A stretch of 64,000 nt of DNA from Xanthomonas euroxanthea (GTDB lineage: Bacteria; Pseudomonadota; Gammaproteobacteria; Xanthomonadales; Xanthomonadaceae): contig NZ_UIHB01000004.1 of NCBI RefSeq assembly GCF_900476395.1, positions 62,001-126,000 on the forward strand. Direction: 5' to 3'. Shown here in pieces: positions 11,151-20,777 of the stretch. A program made the position numbers and the translations under genes. The notes beneath the pieces were generated by a model. That model worked only from the letters and a program-made list of their open reading frames with translations. It made no database searches and was not told the DNA's origin. Position 1 is the stretch's first letter. The number at the start of each line of letters is the position of its first letter.

Positions 11151-13283
11151 ATGTCGACGTTCCGTTTCCACGCCCTGACCATCGCCATCGCTGCGGCCAC
11201 GTGGGCCCTGCCGCCGTTGGCGTTCGCCACCGAGTCGCCGGATGCGGCAGCCACCGATGCGCAGACGCCGATCCGTGCGCTGGACACGATCCAGGTGCAA
11301 GGCAGCCTGCTCGGGCGTTCCAGGCCCGACGACGTGCAGCGCTATGCCGGCAGCCGCCAGGTGATCGACCGCGAGCAACTGCGCAATGGCGGCAACCGCT
11401 CGCTGGACGATGCCCTGCAGCGCGTGCCGGGCATCAAGATCTTCGACGAGACCGGCACCGGGGCGTTGCCGCAGCTGATGCTGCGCGGCCTGTACGAAAG
11501 CCGCAGCGGCCGCGTGCAGGTGCTGGAAGACGGCATTCCGCTGGCACTGGCGCCGTACGGGCAGACCAGCCTGTCGTTGTTTCCGGTGGGGCTGAACCAG
11601 ATCGACCGCATCGATATCGTGCGCGGTGGCGCGGCCGTGCAGTACGGGCCGAACAATGTCGGCGGGGTGATCAATCTGGTCAGCAAGGAGATCCCCAGCG
11701 AGTGGAGTACCACGCTGGCGCACAAGGTCACCGCCGGCGGCCAGGGCCAGTTCCTGCAGGACAGCGCGCTCAGCAGCGGCGGCTACCTCACCGACAACCT
11801 CGGCCTGCAGGTCGATGCCAATCGCACTTACGGCGAGTACTGGCGCGCGCACAGCGATACCGATATCAGCAATCTGCGCGTGCGTGCGGAGTGGTGGCTG
11901 GACGACACCAAGTTGCTCAAGGCCAGCGTGCAACGCTATCTGGTCGACATGGATCTGGCCGGCGCGCTCAGCCCGGACGATTACCGGCGCGACCCGCGCC
12001 AGTCCACGCGCCCGCTGGACAGCTTCGATGGGCGTACCACGCGCGCATCGTTGAGCTACGAGCAATTGTTCGGAGACTGGGGCCCGTTGAAAGATGTCCG
12101 GTTGTCCTGGACCAACTTCAGCGCGCGCAGCAGCCGCAACTTCATCGTCGGCATGCGCCAGGCCGCCACCGAAACCTGGCGTTCGGACCTGCCGCCGCAA
12201 CTGCGCCAGACCGCACCGCGCGACTTCCGCGTGGTCGGCAGCGAGCCGCGCCTGAGCTGGAGCATGGGCGATGCCGGTGGCGTGCGTCAGCAGTGGACCG
12301 CCGGCGTGCGTGCGGTGCACGAGGACATCGATTTTTTGGTCGGCAATCTGCGCCTGCGCGATGGCCTGTTCACCAGCGTGCGTGACTGGCAGTTCGAAGA
12401 CCGTGCCCTGGCCGCATACGTCAGCAATGCGATCACCCTGCCCGACGAACGCCTGACCATCACCCCGGGCCTGCGCTATGAGCGGCTGGATTCGCGCTAT
12501 TTCAATCGCGCCACCGGCCTGCGTACGCGCAACCAGACCCGCGATGTATTGCCGGGGTTGACGGTGGGTTTCCAGGCCAACGCACACTGGTTCTTCTATG
12601 CGGACGGGCAGCGCTCGCTGCGTGCGCCGCAGGTCACCCAGATCATCTTCGGCAACAACCTGGATGCCGAACTGGCGTGGAATTACGAAGCCGGCACGCG
12701 CTACCAGCCCAACGACCGCACCCGCATCCAACTCGGTGCCTATCTAATCGATTTCGATCAGCAGATCCAGCTGGACAACACCACGCGCATGTTCCGCAAC
12801 CTCGGCAAGACCCGCCATCAAGGCGGCGAGCTGGAACTGCAATGGAGCCCGGAAAACCTGCGCGCGCTCACCCTCAACGCCGGTTATGCGTATCTGGATG
12901 CCAGCCAGGAATCGGGTGCATTCCGCGGGCTGCGCGTGCCCTACACCTCGCGCAACCAGATCACCCTCGGCGGCAACTACACGCTCGGTCACACCACTGT
13001 CGCACTGTCGAGCTACTACTTCAGCAAGGCCTACAGCGATGCGGCAAATACCGTGCAGGAGAACGCGATCGCCTCGGTCGGCGAGTTGCCGTCGTACTGG
13101 GTATGGAACACGCAGGTGAGCCATACGCTGTTCGAACGCGATGGGCAAAAATTCAGCGCGTCGCTGGCGATCAACAACCTGTTCGATCGGCAGTACTGGT
13201 TCCGCGGTGTGGATACCAGCCCGTGGGGCCGCCAGGCCGCACCGTCACGCACCGTCACCGCCGGGCTGGAGTACACGTTTTAG
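11151..13283 (+). CDS. xsuA: Xanthoferrin TonB-dependent receptor XsuA (PvuA/FecA-like)
   Basis: A 710-residue outer-membrane ferric-siderophore receptor. A signal peptide (MSTFRFHALTIAIAAATWAL, cleavage near FATE) is followed by TonB-box-like LDTIQVQG, a plug with PQLMLRGLYESRSGRVQVLEDG and RIDIVRGGAAVQYGPNNVGG, and a C-terminal strand ending in Phe (AGLEYTF). It is more like FecA/PvuA than the tandem TBDRs of this window. It begins directly after the stop of the SbnG-like gene and precedes the biosynthetic genes, so import of ferric xanthoferrin is the likely role. A stem-loop follows before xssA. Confidence 0.9.
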   Translation: MSTFRFHALTIAIAAATWALPPLAFATESPDAAATDAQTPIRALDTIQVQGSLLGRSRPDDVQRYAGSRQVIDREQLRNGGNRSLDDALQRVPGIKIFDETGTGALPQLMLRGLYESRSGRVQVLEDGIPLALAPYGQTSLSLFPVGLNQIDRIDIVRGGAAVQYGPNNVGGVINLVSKEIPSEWSTTLAHKVTAGGQGQFLQDSALSSGGYLTDNLGLQVDANRTYGEYWRAHSDTDISNLRVRAEWWLDDTKLLKASVQRYLVDMDLAGALSPDDYRRDPRQSTRPLDSFDGRTTRASLSYEQLFGDWGPLKDVRLSWTNFSARSSRNFIVGMRQAATETWRSDLPPQLRQTAPRDFRVVGSEPRLSWSMGDAGGVRQQWTAGVRAVHEDIDFLVGNLRLRDGLFTSVRDWQFEDRALAAYVSNAITLPDERLTITPGLRYERLDSRYFNRATGLRTRNQTRDVLPGLTVGFQANAHWFFYADGQRSLRAPQVTQIIFGNNLDAELAWNYEAGTRYQPNDRTRIQLGAYLIDFDQQIQLDNTTRMFRNLGKTRHQGGELELQWSPENLRALTLNAGYAYLDASQESGAFRGLRVPYTSRNQITLGGNYTLGHTTVALSSYYFSKAYSDAANTVQENAIASVGELPSYWVWNTQVSHTLFERDGQKFSASLAINNLFDRQYWFRGVDTSPWGRQAAPSRTVTAGLEYTF

Positions 13284-13310
13284 GCCTGCCACCCGGCACA
13301 TGCCGTAGCA

Positions 13311-13332
13311 ACCGACGTACAGGGGCGTCGGT
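13311..13332 (+). other. Intercistronic stem-loop between xsuA and xssA
   Basis: ACCGACG and CGTCGGT pair over an 8-base loop within the 233-base gap between receptor and biosynthesis genes. There is no T run, so it may attenuate read-through or stabilise the receptor mRNA rather than terminate fully. No second Fur-box-like site was seen in this gap. Confidence 0.45.
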
Positions 13333-13516
13333 CGGCTGACGGCAACGGCGCTCGCGCTGGCGGGCGCCGCAGACAACACGGCGTGCATGACGCACGTCTC
13401 CCTGCCGCAGCATGCGGCATGCGATCACCGTATCGCAGGCCACCCACCGCCATCGCGGCGCCAGGCAGCCCGTTTCAGTACCGGTTTTTCCACCGTCCTG
13501 TTGAACGAGAGCTGCC

Positions 13517-14743
13517 ATGACTGCGACATCCGCTGCACCGTTGGTGATCCTCACCCATGTCTGCCATCCGGCCATCACCGAAGGCTTCCTGCCGGCCGCG
13601 CATGCGCTCGGCCTGCCGGTGTGGCTGCTGACCGATCACCGACTCGATCACCTGAGCCATTTCCGCGAGCACCCCGCGCATGCGCCGCAGCGGGTGATCG
13701 AATGCGATGTGTTCAACCCGCTCGGCGTGCTGGATGCGTTGCACGACGCCGATGTGTCACCGCGCGCAGTGTTCAGCAACAGCGATCATCTGCAGACCAG
13801 CACGGCGCTGGTCGCAGCGGGTCTTGGCCTGCCCGGCAAGGACTGGCAGGTCTGTTACGCGGCCAAGAACAAGGCGGCGATGCGTCAGCGCCTGCGCGCG
13901 CATGGGCTGCCATCACCGTGGTTCTGCACGCTGGCGCCGGGTGCGGCGTTGCCGGCCGGCATTCCGTGGCCGGTGGTGGCCAAGCCGCGCGAGGGCGTGG
14001 CCAGTGTGGATGTGCGCCACTGCGCAGACGCCGCGCAGTTGCAGGCCTATCTGGACGATGTGTGGCAGCGCCATCCGCAGCGCACCGTGCTGCTGGAAGG
14101 CATGCTGGAAGGGGCGCTGTTCACGCTGGAAACGCTGGGCGACGGCCACACCCTGCAGGCGCTGGGCGGCTTCCAGGTGCGACTGTCGCCGCCGCCGCAT
14201 TTCGTGGAATGCGAGGCGCAGTGGGATGCCCGCGTGGACACGCCGGTGATTGCGCAGGCGCTGCAACAGCTGCGCAGCTTCGGTGTCGGCTTCGGGTTGT
14301 GCCATAGCGAATTCATCCTCACCAATGACGGCCCGGTGCTGGTGGAGATCAACTACCGCAGCATCGGCGACCGCCGCGAATTCCTGCTCGACGACATGTT
14401 CGGCAGGCAGTGGTTCACCGCCGCGCTGGCGCCGCATCTGGGCCTGCCGCTGCCGCAGCTGCGCTGCGATCGCACCCATGCCTTGCTGCGTTACTACGTG
14501 GCCGAACAGGATGGCGAGCTGGTGGCCGCCAGCGAAGACCGCCGCCACCACGATGCGCACAGCGACGTGCACTACCGGCGCATGCGTGCGCCCGGCGAGC
14601 GCATCCGCCTGAGCCATTCCAACAAGGATTACCTGGGTGTGCTGAGCGCCGTGGCCAGCGATGCACAGGCGCTGCAACAGGCGGTGGTGCATGCCGAAGC
14701 GGGACTGCAATGGCGGATCGATGGCGCGGAGCTGCGCGCATGA
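13517..14743 (+). CDS. xssA: ATP-grasp ligase of xanthoferrin synthesis (PvsA-like)
   Basis: A 408-residue ATP-grasp protein corresponding to PvsA of vibrioferrin synthesis, which is thought to join an amino acid building block. Visible ATP-grasp features are the nucleotide-binding VVAKPREGVASVDV, the VLLEGMLEGALFTLE acidic region and the metal-binding end VLVEINYRSIGDRREF. The start ATG has the purine-rich stretch GAACGAGAG upstream. The stop overlaps the next ATG by ATGA, indicating translational coupling. The symbol follows the published xss order as remembered, with xssA matching pvsA. Confidence 0.85.
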   Translation: MTATSAAPLVILTHVCHPAITEGFLPAAHALGLPVWLLTDHRLDHLSHFREHPAHAPQRVIECDVFNPLGVLDALHDADVSPRAVFSNSDHLQTSTALVAAGLGLPGKDWQVCYAAKNKAAMRQRLRAHGLPSPWFCTLAPGAALPAGIPWPVVAKPREGVASVDVRHCADAAQLQAYLDDVWQRHPQRTVLLEGMLEGALFTLETLGDGHTLQALGGFQVRLSPPPHFVECEAQWDARVDTPVIAQALQQLRSFGVGFGLCHSEFILTNDGPVLVEINYRSIGDRREFLLDDMFGRQWFTAALAPHLGLPLPQLRCDRTHALLRYYVAEQDGELVAASEDRRHHDAHSDVHYRRMRAPGERIRLSHSNKDYLGVLSAVASDAQALQQAVVHAEAGLQWRIDGAELRA

Positions 14744-16542
14744 GCAGCGCCGCCGACCAGCGCTACATCGCCACCCGCATCATCGATGCCTGCCTGCGCG
14801 AGGACCTGCGCGGGATCGCCTCGCGCGGCAGCGCCGCCACACCCGAGGCAAGCGTGCTGGCGGCATGGACCGACCCCAGCCCGGTGGAGGGCTGGTGGCG
14901 CATCGCACACCTGCCCGCTGGCACGCTGTGGTTGCCGATCCATCGGCAGGGCTATCTGCAGGACATCGGTGCCTGCGGCGACAGCTGGATCGTGCAGGGC
15001 GCCGATGGCGCGCATGTCGAACGCGGTGCGCAGGCGTGGCTGCAGCGCATCAGCGCGCAACTGGACGTGGAGACCCAACAGCTGCATCGCGCCTATGCCG
15101 AGGAAGCCGAGTGCGCGGCCGCCCACCTGGGCCTGGCGCGCCAGGCCTTCGATGCCCAGGCACCTGCGTTGCTCAACGCATTGCAGCATCCGGATGCAGC
15201 CGAGCGTGCGTATCGCTGCGATCAACTGGCCAGCTACCGCGACCATCCGTTCTATCCGACCGCACGCGCCAAGGCCGGGCTGGAGGCCTCGGAACTGCGC
15301 GATTACGCGCCCGAGTTCGCGCCCAGCTTCGCGCTGCGCTGGCTGGCGATTCCGCGGGCGCAGGTCAGCTGCACCGGCGCCGCGCCGGCCGAGCTGTGGC
15401 CGGACTTCGCCACGCTGGGCCTGGCACCCGAACTGGCCGACACGCATGTTGCCTGGCCGGTGCATCCGCTGGTGTGGGCGCGGCTGGAACAGGACGGGTT
15501 TGCGCTGCCGGCAGGCAGCCTGCGTGCGCCGCAGGCCTGGCTGGACGTGCGCCCCACCCTTTCGGTGCGCACGCTGGTACCGCTGCAGCATCCGCAGCTG
15601 CATCTCAAGTTGCCGATTCCGATGCGCACGCTGGGCGCGCTCAACCTGCGCCTGATCAAGCCGTCCACGCTGTACGACGGTCACTGGCTGGAGCGCGCAC
15701 TGCGCCGCATCGATGCGCGGGATCCGGCGTTGCGCGGCCGCTGCGTGTTCGTGGACGAATCGCTCGGCGGGCACGTGGGACAGGCGCGTCACCTGGCCTA
15801 TCTGCTGCGGCGCTACCCACCGCTGGACGACGCCACGCTGGTGCCGGTGGCCGCGCTGTGCGCGCTGCTGCCGGACGGCCGGCCGATGGCGATCCATCTG
15901 GCCGAGCGCTTTGCGCACGGCGATGTGCTCGGCTGGTGGCGCGAGTACACCGGGCTGATGCTGGGGGTGCATCTGCGCCTGTGGCTGCGCTACGGCATCG
16001 CGCTGGAAGCCAATCAGCAGAACAGCGTGCTGGTGTATGCCGATGGCCGGGCGACGCGGTTGCTGATGAAGGACAACGACGCCGCGCGCATCGCACTGCC
16101 GCAACTGCGCGCACAGCTGCCGGATCTGGACGCGTTGGGCCCCCTGCACGATGCGCGCATCGCGGTGGACGAGCCGCATGCCCTGGCGCGGATGTTCTGC
16201 ACCATCGTGCTGCAGCTGGACCTGCAGGCGGTGCTGGAAGGCCTGGCCGAGTGGCAGCCCGCGCTGCGCGCGCCGCTGTACGCGCAGTTGCAGACGCAGT
16301 TTGCAGCGACGCTGGCGCAGCTGGACCGCGACGGCATCGACACCGGCCCCGCACGCCGCCTGCTGGCCGCACCGCGGCTGCCGGTGAAGTACCTGCTCAG
16401 TGCCGGCAGCCTGCTCAGCAAACAGCTTACCGGTGCGAGCGACATCAACAAGTTCTACGGCGATAGCGCGCCCAATCCCTTCGGCGCCGCCTTCGCTGGC
16501 GCACAGCAGATGCCGCGCCAACAGGCGGGTGCCCCGCGATGA
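14740..16542 (+). CDS. xssB: NIS siderophore synthetase (IucA/IucC family, PvsB-like)
   Basis: A 600-residue NRPS-independent siderophore synthetase that would adenylate a carboxylate such as citrate or 2-oxoglutarate and condense it with an amine or alcohol. IucA/IucC motifs include LSVRTLVPLQHPQLHLKLPIPM in the N-terminal domain, and in the FhuF-like C-terminal domain YGIALEANQQNSVLVY and the LLMKDNDAAR loop. ATG at 14740 overlaps the xssA stop (ATGA); the frame is open further upstream but that part is antisense-like shadow. Its stop overlaps the next gene by ATGA. Confidence 0.9.
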   Translation: MSSAADQRYIATRIIDACLREDLRGIASRGSAATPEASVLAAWTDPSPVEGWWRIAHLPAGTLWLPIHRQGYLQDIGACGDSWIVQGADGAHVERGAQAWLQRISAQLDVETQQLHRAYAEEAECAAAHLGLARQAFDAQAPALLNALQHPDAAERAYRCDQLASYRDHPFYPTARAKAGLEASELRDYAPEFAPSFALRWLAIPRAQVSCTGAAPAELWPDFATLGLAPELADTHVAWPVHPLVWARLEQDGFALPAGSLRAPQAWLDVRPTLSVRTLVPLQHPQLHLKLPIPMRTLGALNLRLIKPSTLYDGHWLERALRRIDARDPALRGRCVFVDESLGGHVGQARHLAYLLRRYPPLDDATLVPVAALCALLPDGRPMAIHLAERFAHGDVLGWWREYTGLMLGVHLRLWLRYGIALEANQQNSVLVYADGRATRLLMKDNDAARIALPQLRAQLPDLDALGPLHDARIAVDEPHALARMFCTIVLQLDLQAVLEGLAEWQPALRAPLYAQLQTQFAATLAQLDRDGIDTGPARRLLAAPRLPVKYLLSAGSLLSKQLTGASDINKFYGDSAPNPFGAAFAGAQQMPRQQAGAPR

Positions 16543-17744
16543 AGCGCATCCTGGGCCCGGTGCTGGCGGCGCACTACCTGGCCGCCTTCACCGCATTGGG
16601 CATGCCGTTGTTTCTGCCGCAGGTGCTGGCCGAACTGGCGCCTTCGGCGGCGGTTGGCTGGAGCGGCGTGCTGTACGTATTGCCGACGCTGTGCACCGCG
16701 TTGACGGCCGGCACCTGGGGGCGCCTGGCCGACCGCTATGGACGCAAGCGTTCGTTGCTGCGTGCGCAGCTGGGCCTGGCGCTGGGCTTTGCGATCGCCG
16801 GCTTTGCGCCGTCGCTGAGCTGGCTGGTGATCGGCCTGATCGTGCAAGGCACCTGCGGCGGCTCGCTGGCAGCGGCCAATGCGTACCTGGCCAGCCAGCC
16901 GCAGGCCGGCCCGCTGGCGCGCGCGCTCGACTGGACGCAGTACTCGGCACGCCTGGCGATGGTCAGCGCGCCGGCGTTGCTGGGCCTGGCAGTGGCGCTT
17001 GGCCCGGCGCAGTCGCTGTATCGCGCGCTTGCGCTACTGCCGCTGCTGGCGTTCGCGCTGACCTGGCGCCTGCCGGCCGACCGGCCTGCGGTGCGGCCGG
17101 CAGCGTCCCCTGCGCGGTCAACACCCTCCGTAGACGCTGCCGCGTCGCTGTCGGCGTCAGCACGGACCGCCACGACGGCCAGCGCCCTGTGGCCTGCGTT
17201 GCTGGTCGCGCAGTTCCTGTTCTGCTTCGCGATGGTGGTGACCTTCCCCTACTTCATCCCGTATGCGCTGGCGCGCGGCGCCGGCCACGATGCGCTGGCC
17301 GGCCTGCTCTACAGCCTGCCGCATCTGGTCTATCTGGTGGTGCTGCCGTGGTGGCGGCGCGGCGATGGCGAGGCCTGGCTGGTGCCCGGCCTGATGCTGT
17401 TTGCGCTGGCCTGCCTGTGGCAGGCGCTGTTGCACGACGCCGCCGCATTGGCAGTGGCGCGGCTGTTGTTCGGCCTGGGCATGTTGTTCGGCCTGCGTGG
17501 GCTCAACCGCAGCCTGGCACTGGTCGCCAGCGGGCATGGCGCCGGGCGCCTGTTCGGCCGCTTCGACGCCTGCGGCAAATGGGCCGGCGTGTTCGCCGGT
17601 GCCGCTGCCGGCGCGCTGACCCAGGCGGCCGGCCCTGCCACCCCCTTTCTGGCTGCCGCGCTGGCTGCGGCGGCCGCTGCGCTCACCGTCCTGGTGCGCT
17701 TCCCTTCGAGGAGATCGACCGATGTCGCCGCACACGATGCATGA
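16539..17744 (+). CDS. xssC: MFS siderophore exporter (PvsC-like)
   Basis: A 401-residue inner-membrane major facilitator with twelve predicted hydrophobic segments and a central loop near residues 185-215. The family signature between helices 2 and 3 is GRLADRYGRKR. In vibrioferrin systems the equivalent PvsC exports the apo-siderophore. It is coupled to xssB by ATGA, and its 3' end overlaps xssD by 23 bases, with the xssD ribosome binding site (GAGGAG near 17708) inside its last codons. Confidence 0.88.
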   Translation: MKRILGPVLAAHYLAAFTALGMPLFLPQVLAELAPSAAVGWSGVLYVLPTLCTALTAGTWGRLADRYGRKRSLLRAQLGLALGFAIAGFAPSLSWLVIGLIVQGTCGGSLAAANAYLASQPQAGPLARALDWTQYSARLAMVSAPALLGLAVALGPAQSLYRALALLPLLAFALTWRLPADRPAVRPAASPARSTPSVDAAASLSASARTATTASALWPALLVAQFLFCFAMVVTFPYFIPYALARGAGHDALAGLLYSLPHLVYLVVLPWWRRGDGEAWLVPGLMLFALACLWQALLHDAAALAVARLLFGLGMLFGLRGLNRSLALVASGHGAGRLFGRFDACGKWAGVFAGAAAGALTQAAGPATPFLAAALAAAAAALTVLVRFPSRRSTDVAAHDA

Positions 17745-19491
17745 CCCCTGGTACGACAGCATGGCCGACGCGCAGGCCTGCAGTTGCTGGTTGAACTGCT
17801 ACCTGCGCGAGTTCGCGATTCCACAGCGCGCCGTGGACTTCGACTATCGCGGACTGGATCGCCCCGGCCCGCGCGTGGCCGAGCAGCGCTGGCTGCGGAT
17901 CGATCTGGGCGATGCCGGCGCGCTGTGCGTGCGCATTGCCTACGCCGATCGCCTGGGCCGCTGCCGCTTTGCCTCCACGCCGTTTCTCAAGGGTGCCGGC
18001 CAACCGTGGCACAGCCTGGACGCGCATGCCCTGGCGCGCTGCCTGCTGCAGGCGCTGGGCAGCACGCAGGCGGTCAATCCGGAACTGCTCGCGCAAAGCG
18101 CCAACAGCGTGGCGGTCACCGCTACGTTATTGAGACAGGCGCACCGCACCGCGCCGACCGGCGAGGCGATGATCGACGCCGAACAATCGATGCTGTGGGG
18201 GCATGCCCTGCATCCCACGCCCAAGAGCCGCGAAGGCGTCGACCTGGCGCAGGTGCTGGCCTGCGCGCCGGAAGCGCGCGCCGCGTTCCAGCTGTTCTGG
18301 TTCCGCATCGACCCACGGCTGCTGCGCATGCAGGGCCGCGATGTGCGTGCGAGCCTGCGCCAGCTCTCCGGCGACGACGACCTGTATCCCTGCCACCCGT
18401 GGGAAGCGCAGCGCCTGCTCGACGATCCGTTGCTGCGCACCCTGCAGGGGCGCGGCCTGATCACGCCGGTCGGTGCGCTGGGCGACGCCCTGCGGCCCAC
18501 CTCGTCGGTGCGCACGCTGTATCACCCGAAGCTGGACTATTTCCTCAAGTGCTCGGTGCATGTGCGCCTGACCAACTGCGTGCGCAAGAACGCCTGGTAC
18601 GAGCTGGAAAGTGCGGTCGCGCTGACCGAGCTGCTGGCGCCGAGCTGGCGTGCGTTGGCGGCGCAGGTGCCGGGCTTCGATGTGATGCTGGAGCCTGCGG
18701 CGACCTCGCTGGAGATCGCCCAGGTCGATCCCGCCCTGCACGACGCCGACCCGCTGGCGGCGCGTGGCCTGTCGGAGAGCTTCGGCATCCTGTATCGGCA
18801 GACCCTGACTGCCGCGCAGCGGGCAAGGTGGCAGCCGCAGGTGGCCGCGGCCTTGTTCACCTGCGATGCGCAGGGCAACAGCGTGTGTGCGTCCAGGCTG
18901 CAGGCATTGGGTGGCGCGCAGCTGGATCGCCACACCGCCACGCTGCTGTGGTTCCGCGCCTATGCCGGCCTGCTGCTGGATGGCGCATGGAGCGCGCTGT
19001 TCCAGCACGGCATTGCGCTGGAACCGCATCTGCAGAACACCGTGATCGGGTTTGCCGAAGGCTGGCCGACGCGGGTGTGGATCCGCGACCTGGAAGGCAC
19101 CAAGCTGCTCGCGCACCACTGGCCCGCCACGCGCTTGCAGGGCGTGGGCGAACGCGCGCGCCAATCGCTGTACTACACGCCGGAACAGGGCTGGAATCGC
19201 GTGGCGTACTGCGCGCTGGTCAACAATCTGGCCGAGGCGATCTTCCACCTGAGCGAAGGCGATGCCGTGCTGGACGCGCGCCTGTGGCAGTGCGTGGGCG
19301 AGCTCGCCGCGCGCTGGCAGCAGCGCCATGGCGCGCAGGCCGCACTACAGGGCCTGCTCGAGGGCGCGCCGCTGCCCGGCAAGAACAACCTGGGCACGCG
19401 GCTGTGGCAACGCGCCGACCGCCAATCCGACTACACCGCGCTGCCCAACCCGATCCCACGCAGCGCGGCGACACGGCGGGTGGCGGCATGA
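17722..19491 (+). CDS. xssD: NIS siderophore synthetase (IucA/IucC family, PvsD-like)
   Basis: A 589-residue second NRPS-independent siderophore synthetase. Diagnostic motifs are YPCHPWEAQRLL, LRPTSSVRTLYHP, the substrate region KCSVHVRLTNCVRKNAW, and in the C-terminal domain HGIALEPHLQNTVIGF with WIRDLEGTKLL. The GAGGAG ribosome binding site lies 10 bases before ATG 17722, and the start overlaps xssC by 23 bases. Vibrioferrin-type synthesis uses two such enzymes (PvsB and PvsD) to attach the two halves of the molecule. Its stop overlaps xssE by ATGA. Confidence 0.9.
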   Translation: MSPHTMHDPWYDSMADAQACSCWLNCYLREFAIPQRAVDFDYRGLDRPGPRVAEQRWLRIDLGDAGALCVRIAYADRLGRCRFASTPFLKGAGQPWHSLDAHALARCLLQALGSTQAVNPELLAQSANSVAVTATLLRQAHRTAPTGEAMIDAEQSMLWGHALHPTPKSREGVDLAQVLACAPEARAAFQLFWFRIDPRLLRMQGRDVRASLRQLSGDDDLYPCHPWEAQRLLDDPLLRTLQGRGLITPVGALGDALRPTSSVRTLYHPKLDYFLKCSVHVRLTNCVRKNAWYELESAVALTELLAPSWRALAAQVPGFDVMLEPAATSLEIAQVDPALHDADPLAARGLSESFGILYRQTLTAAQRARWQPQVAAALFTCDAQGNSVCASRLQALGGAQLDRHTATLLWFRAYAGLLLDGAWSALFQHGIALEPHLQNTVIGFAEGWPTRVWIRDLEGTKLLAHHWPATRLQGVGERARQSLYYTPEQGWNRVAYCALVNNLAEAIFHLSEGDAVLDARLWQCVGELAARWQQRHGAQAALQGLLEGAPLPGKNNLGTRLWQRADRQSDYTALPNPIPRSAATRRVAA

Positions 19492-20777
19492 GCCTGCGCA
19501 TCGATAGTGACGCAGTGATGCAGGCATTGCCGGGCATCCGCAACCAAAGCGATGGCCCGCTGTGCGCCTACGTCTACGACCTGGCCGCTCTGGATGCGCA
19601 TGCGGCATGGATGCGCGCGCAGCTGCCCGAAGCGTGCGAGCTGTTCTACGCGGCCAAGGCCAATGCGGAGCCACCGATCCTGCAAACGCTCGCCCCGCAC
19701 GTGGATGGCTTCGAGGCGGCCTCCGGCGGCGAACTGGCCTGGCTGCATCGGCAACAGCCCCAGGCCGCGTTGTTGTTCGGCGGCCCGGGCAAGCTCGATG
19801 CCGAACTGGCCCAGGCCGCCGCACTGCCCGACTGCACCGTGCATGTGGAAAGCCTGGGCGAACTGGAACGCCTGGCTGCGATCGCGGCGCAGGCCGGCCG
19901 CTGCGTGCCGGTGTTCCTGCGCATGAACATCGCCGTGCCCGGTGCGCAGAGCACGCGCCTGATGATGGGCGGGCAGCCCTCGCCGTTCGGCCTGGACCCG
20001 GACGCTCTGGATGCGGCGATCCAGCGCCTGCGGGCCAGCCCCTCGCTGCGGCTGGAGGGCTTCCATTTCCACCTGATGTCGCACCAGCGCGACGCCGGCG
20101 CGCAGCTGCAGCTGATCGCCGCCTACCTGCGCACCGTGCAGCAGTGGCGGCAACGCTATGGGCTCGGCCCGTTGCGGGTGAATGCAGGCGGCGGCTTCGG
20201 GGTGGATTATCTGGCGCCGGAATCGTCGTTCGACTGGGCCGGCTTCTGCGCCGGCCTGCCTGGCTTGCTGCGTGAACATGGCCAGGCGCTGCGCCTGCGG
20301 CTGGAGCCCGGCCGCTATGTCAGCACCAGCTGCGGCTGGTATCTGATGGACGTGCTGGACCTCAAGCGCAGCCACGGCGCGTGGTTTGCGATCGCCCGCG
20401 GCGGCACCCATCACTTCCGCACCCCGGCCGCGCAGGGGCACGATCACCCCTTCCGTGTGCTGCGTGGCGCGCATGCCCCGGTGCTGCGCGACACCCCGGT
20501 CACCCTGGTCGGGCAGCTGTGCACGCCGAAGGACGTGCTGGCGCGCAACCAGCACGTCGCCGCGCTGGCACCGGGCGACTGCCTGGCCTTCCCGCTGGCC
20601 GGCGCATATGCCTGGAATATTTCGCACCAGCAGTTCCTGATGCATCCGCCGCCGCAGATGGTGTTCCTGCCGGTGGCGGCTCAGGCGGCGGCAACGGCGT
20701 CGGTCGAAGGCTGGACCGGCACGCGGATATCTGCACGCAACGCTGCCTCTGCCACTGCTTCCGGGTCGTCAAGGTAG
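19488..20777 (+). CDS. xssE: PLP-dependent decarboxylase, alanine-racemase fold (PvsE-like)
   Basis: A 429-residue fold-type III PLP enzyme related to diaminopimelate/ornithine decarboxylases. The PLP lysine lies in FYAAKANAEP near residue 55; HFHLMSHQRDAG and the glycine-rich NAGGGFGVDY bind the phosphate; the C-terminal part has QLCTPKDVLARN. In vibrioferrin synthesis PvsE decarboxylates a serine-derived unit to give the ethanolamine part. It starts inside the xssD stop (ATGA). The recognisable enzyme ends around residue 400; the last 25-30 residues are low-complexity and overlap the convergent AraC gene by 97 bases, which suggests a drifted stop codon. Confidence 0.85.
   Translation: MSLRIDSDAVMQALPGIRNQSDGPLCAYVYDLAALDAHAAWMRAQLPEACELFYAAKANAEPPILQTLAPHVDGFEAASGGELAWLHRQQPQAALLFGGPGKLDAELAQAAALPDCTVHVESLGELERLAAIAAQAGRCVPVFLRMNIAVPGAQSTRLMMGGQPSPFGLDPDALDAAIQRLRASPSLRLEGFHFHLMSHQRDAGAQLQLIAAYLRTVQQWRQRYGLGPLRVNAGGGFGVDYLAPESSFDWAGFCAGLPGLLREHGQALRLRLEPGRYVSTSCGWYLMDVLDLKRSHGAWFAIARGGTHHFRTPAAQGHDHPFRVLRGAHAPVLRDTPVTLVGQLCTPKDVLARNQHVAALAPGDCLAFPLAGAYAWNISHQQFLMHPPPQMVFLPVAAQAAATASVEGWTGTRISARNAASATASGSSR

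Noticed and set aside
17784-20777. A 997-codon open frame spanning xssD and xssE
   Set aside because: The first two thirds are an out-of-frame reading of xssD (Arg/Ala-rich, no homology). Only the part from 19488 is the real decarboxylase, with an ATGA-coupled start.
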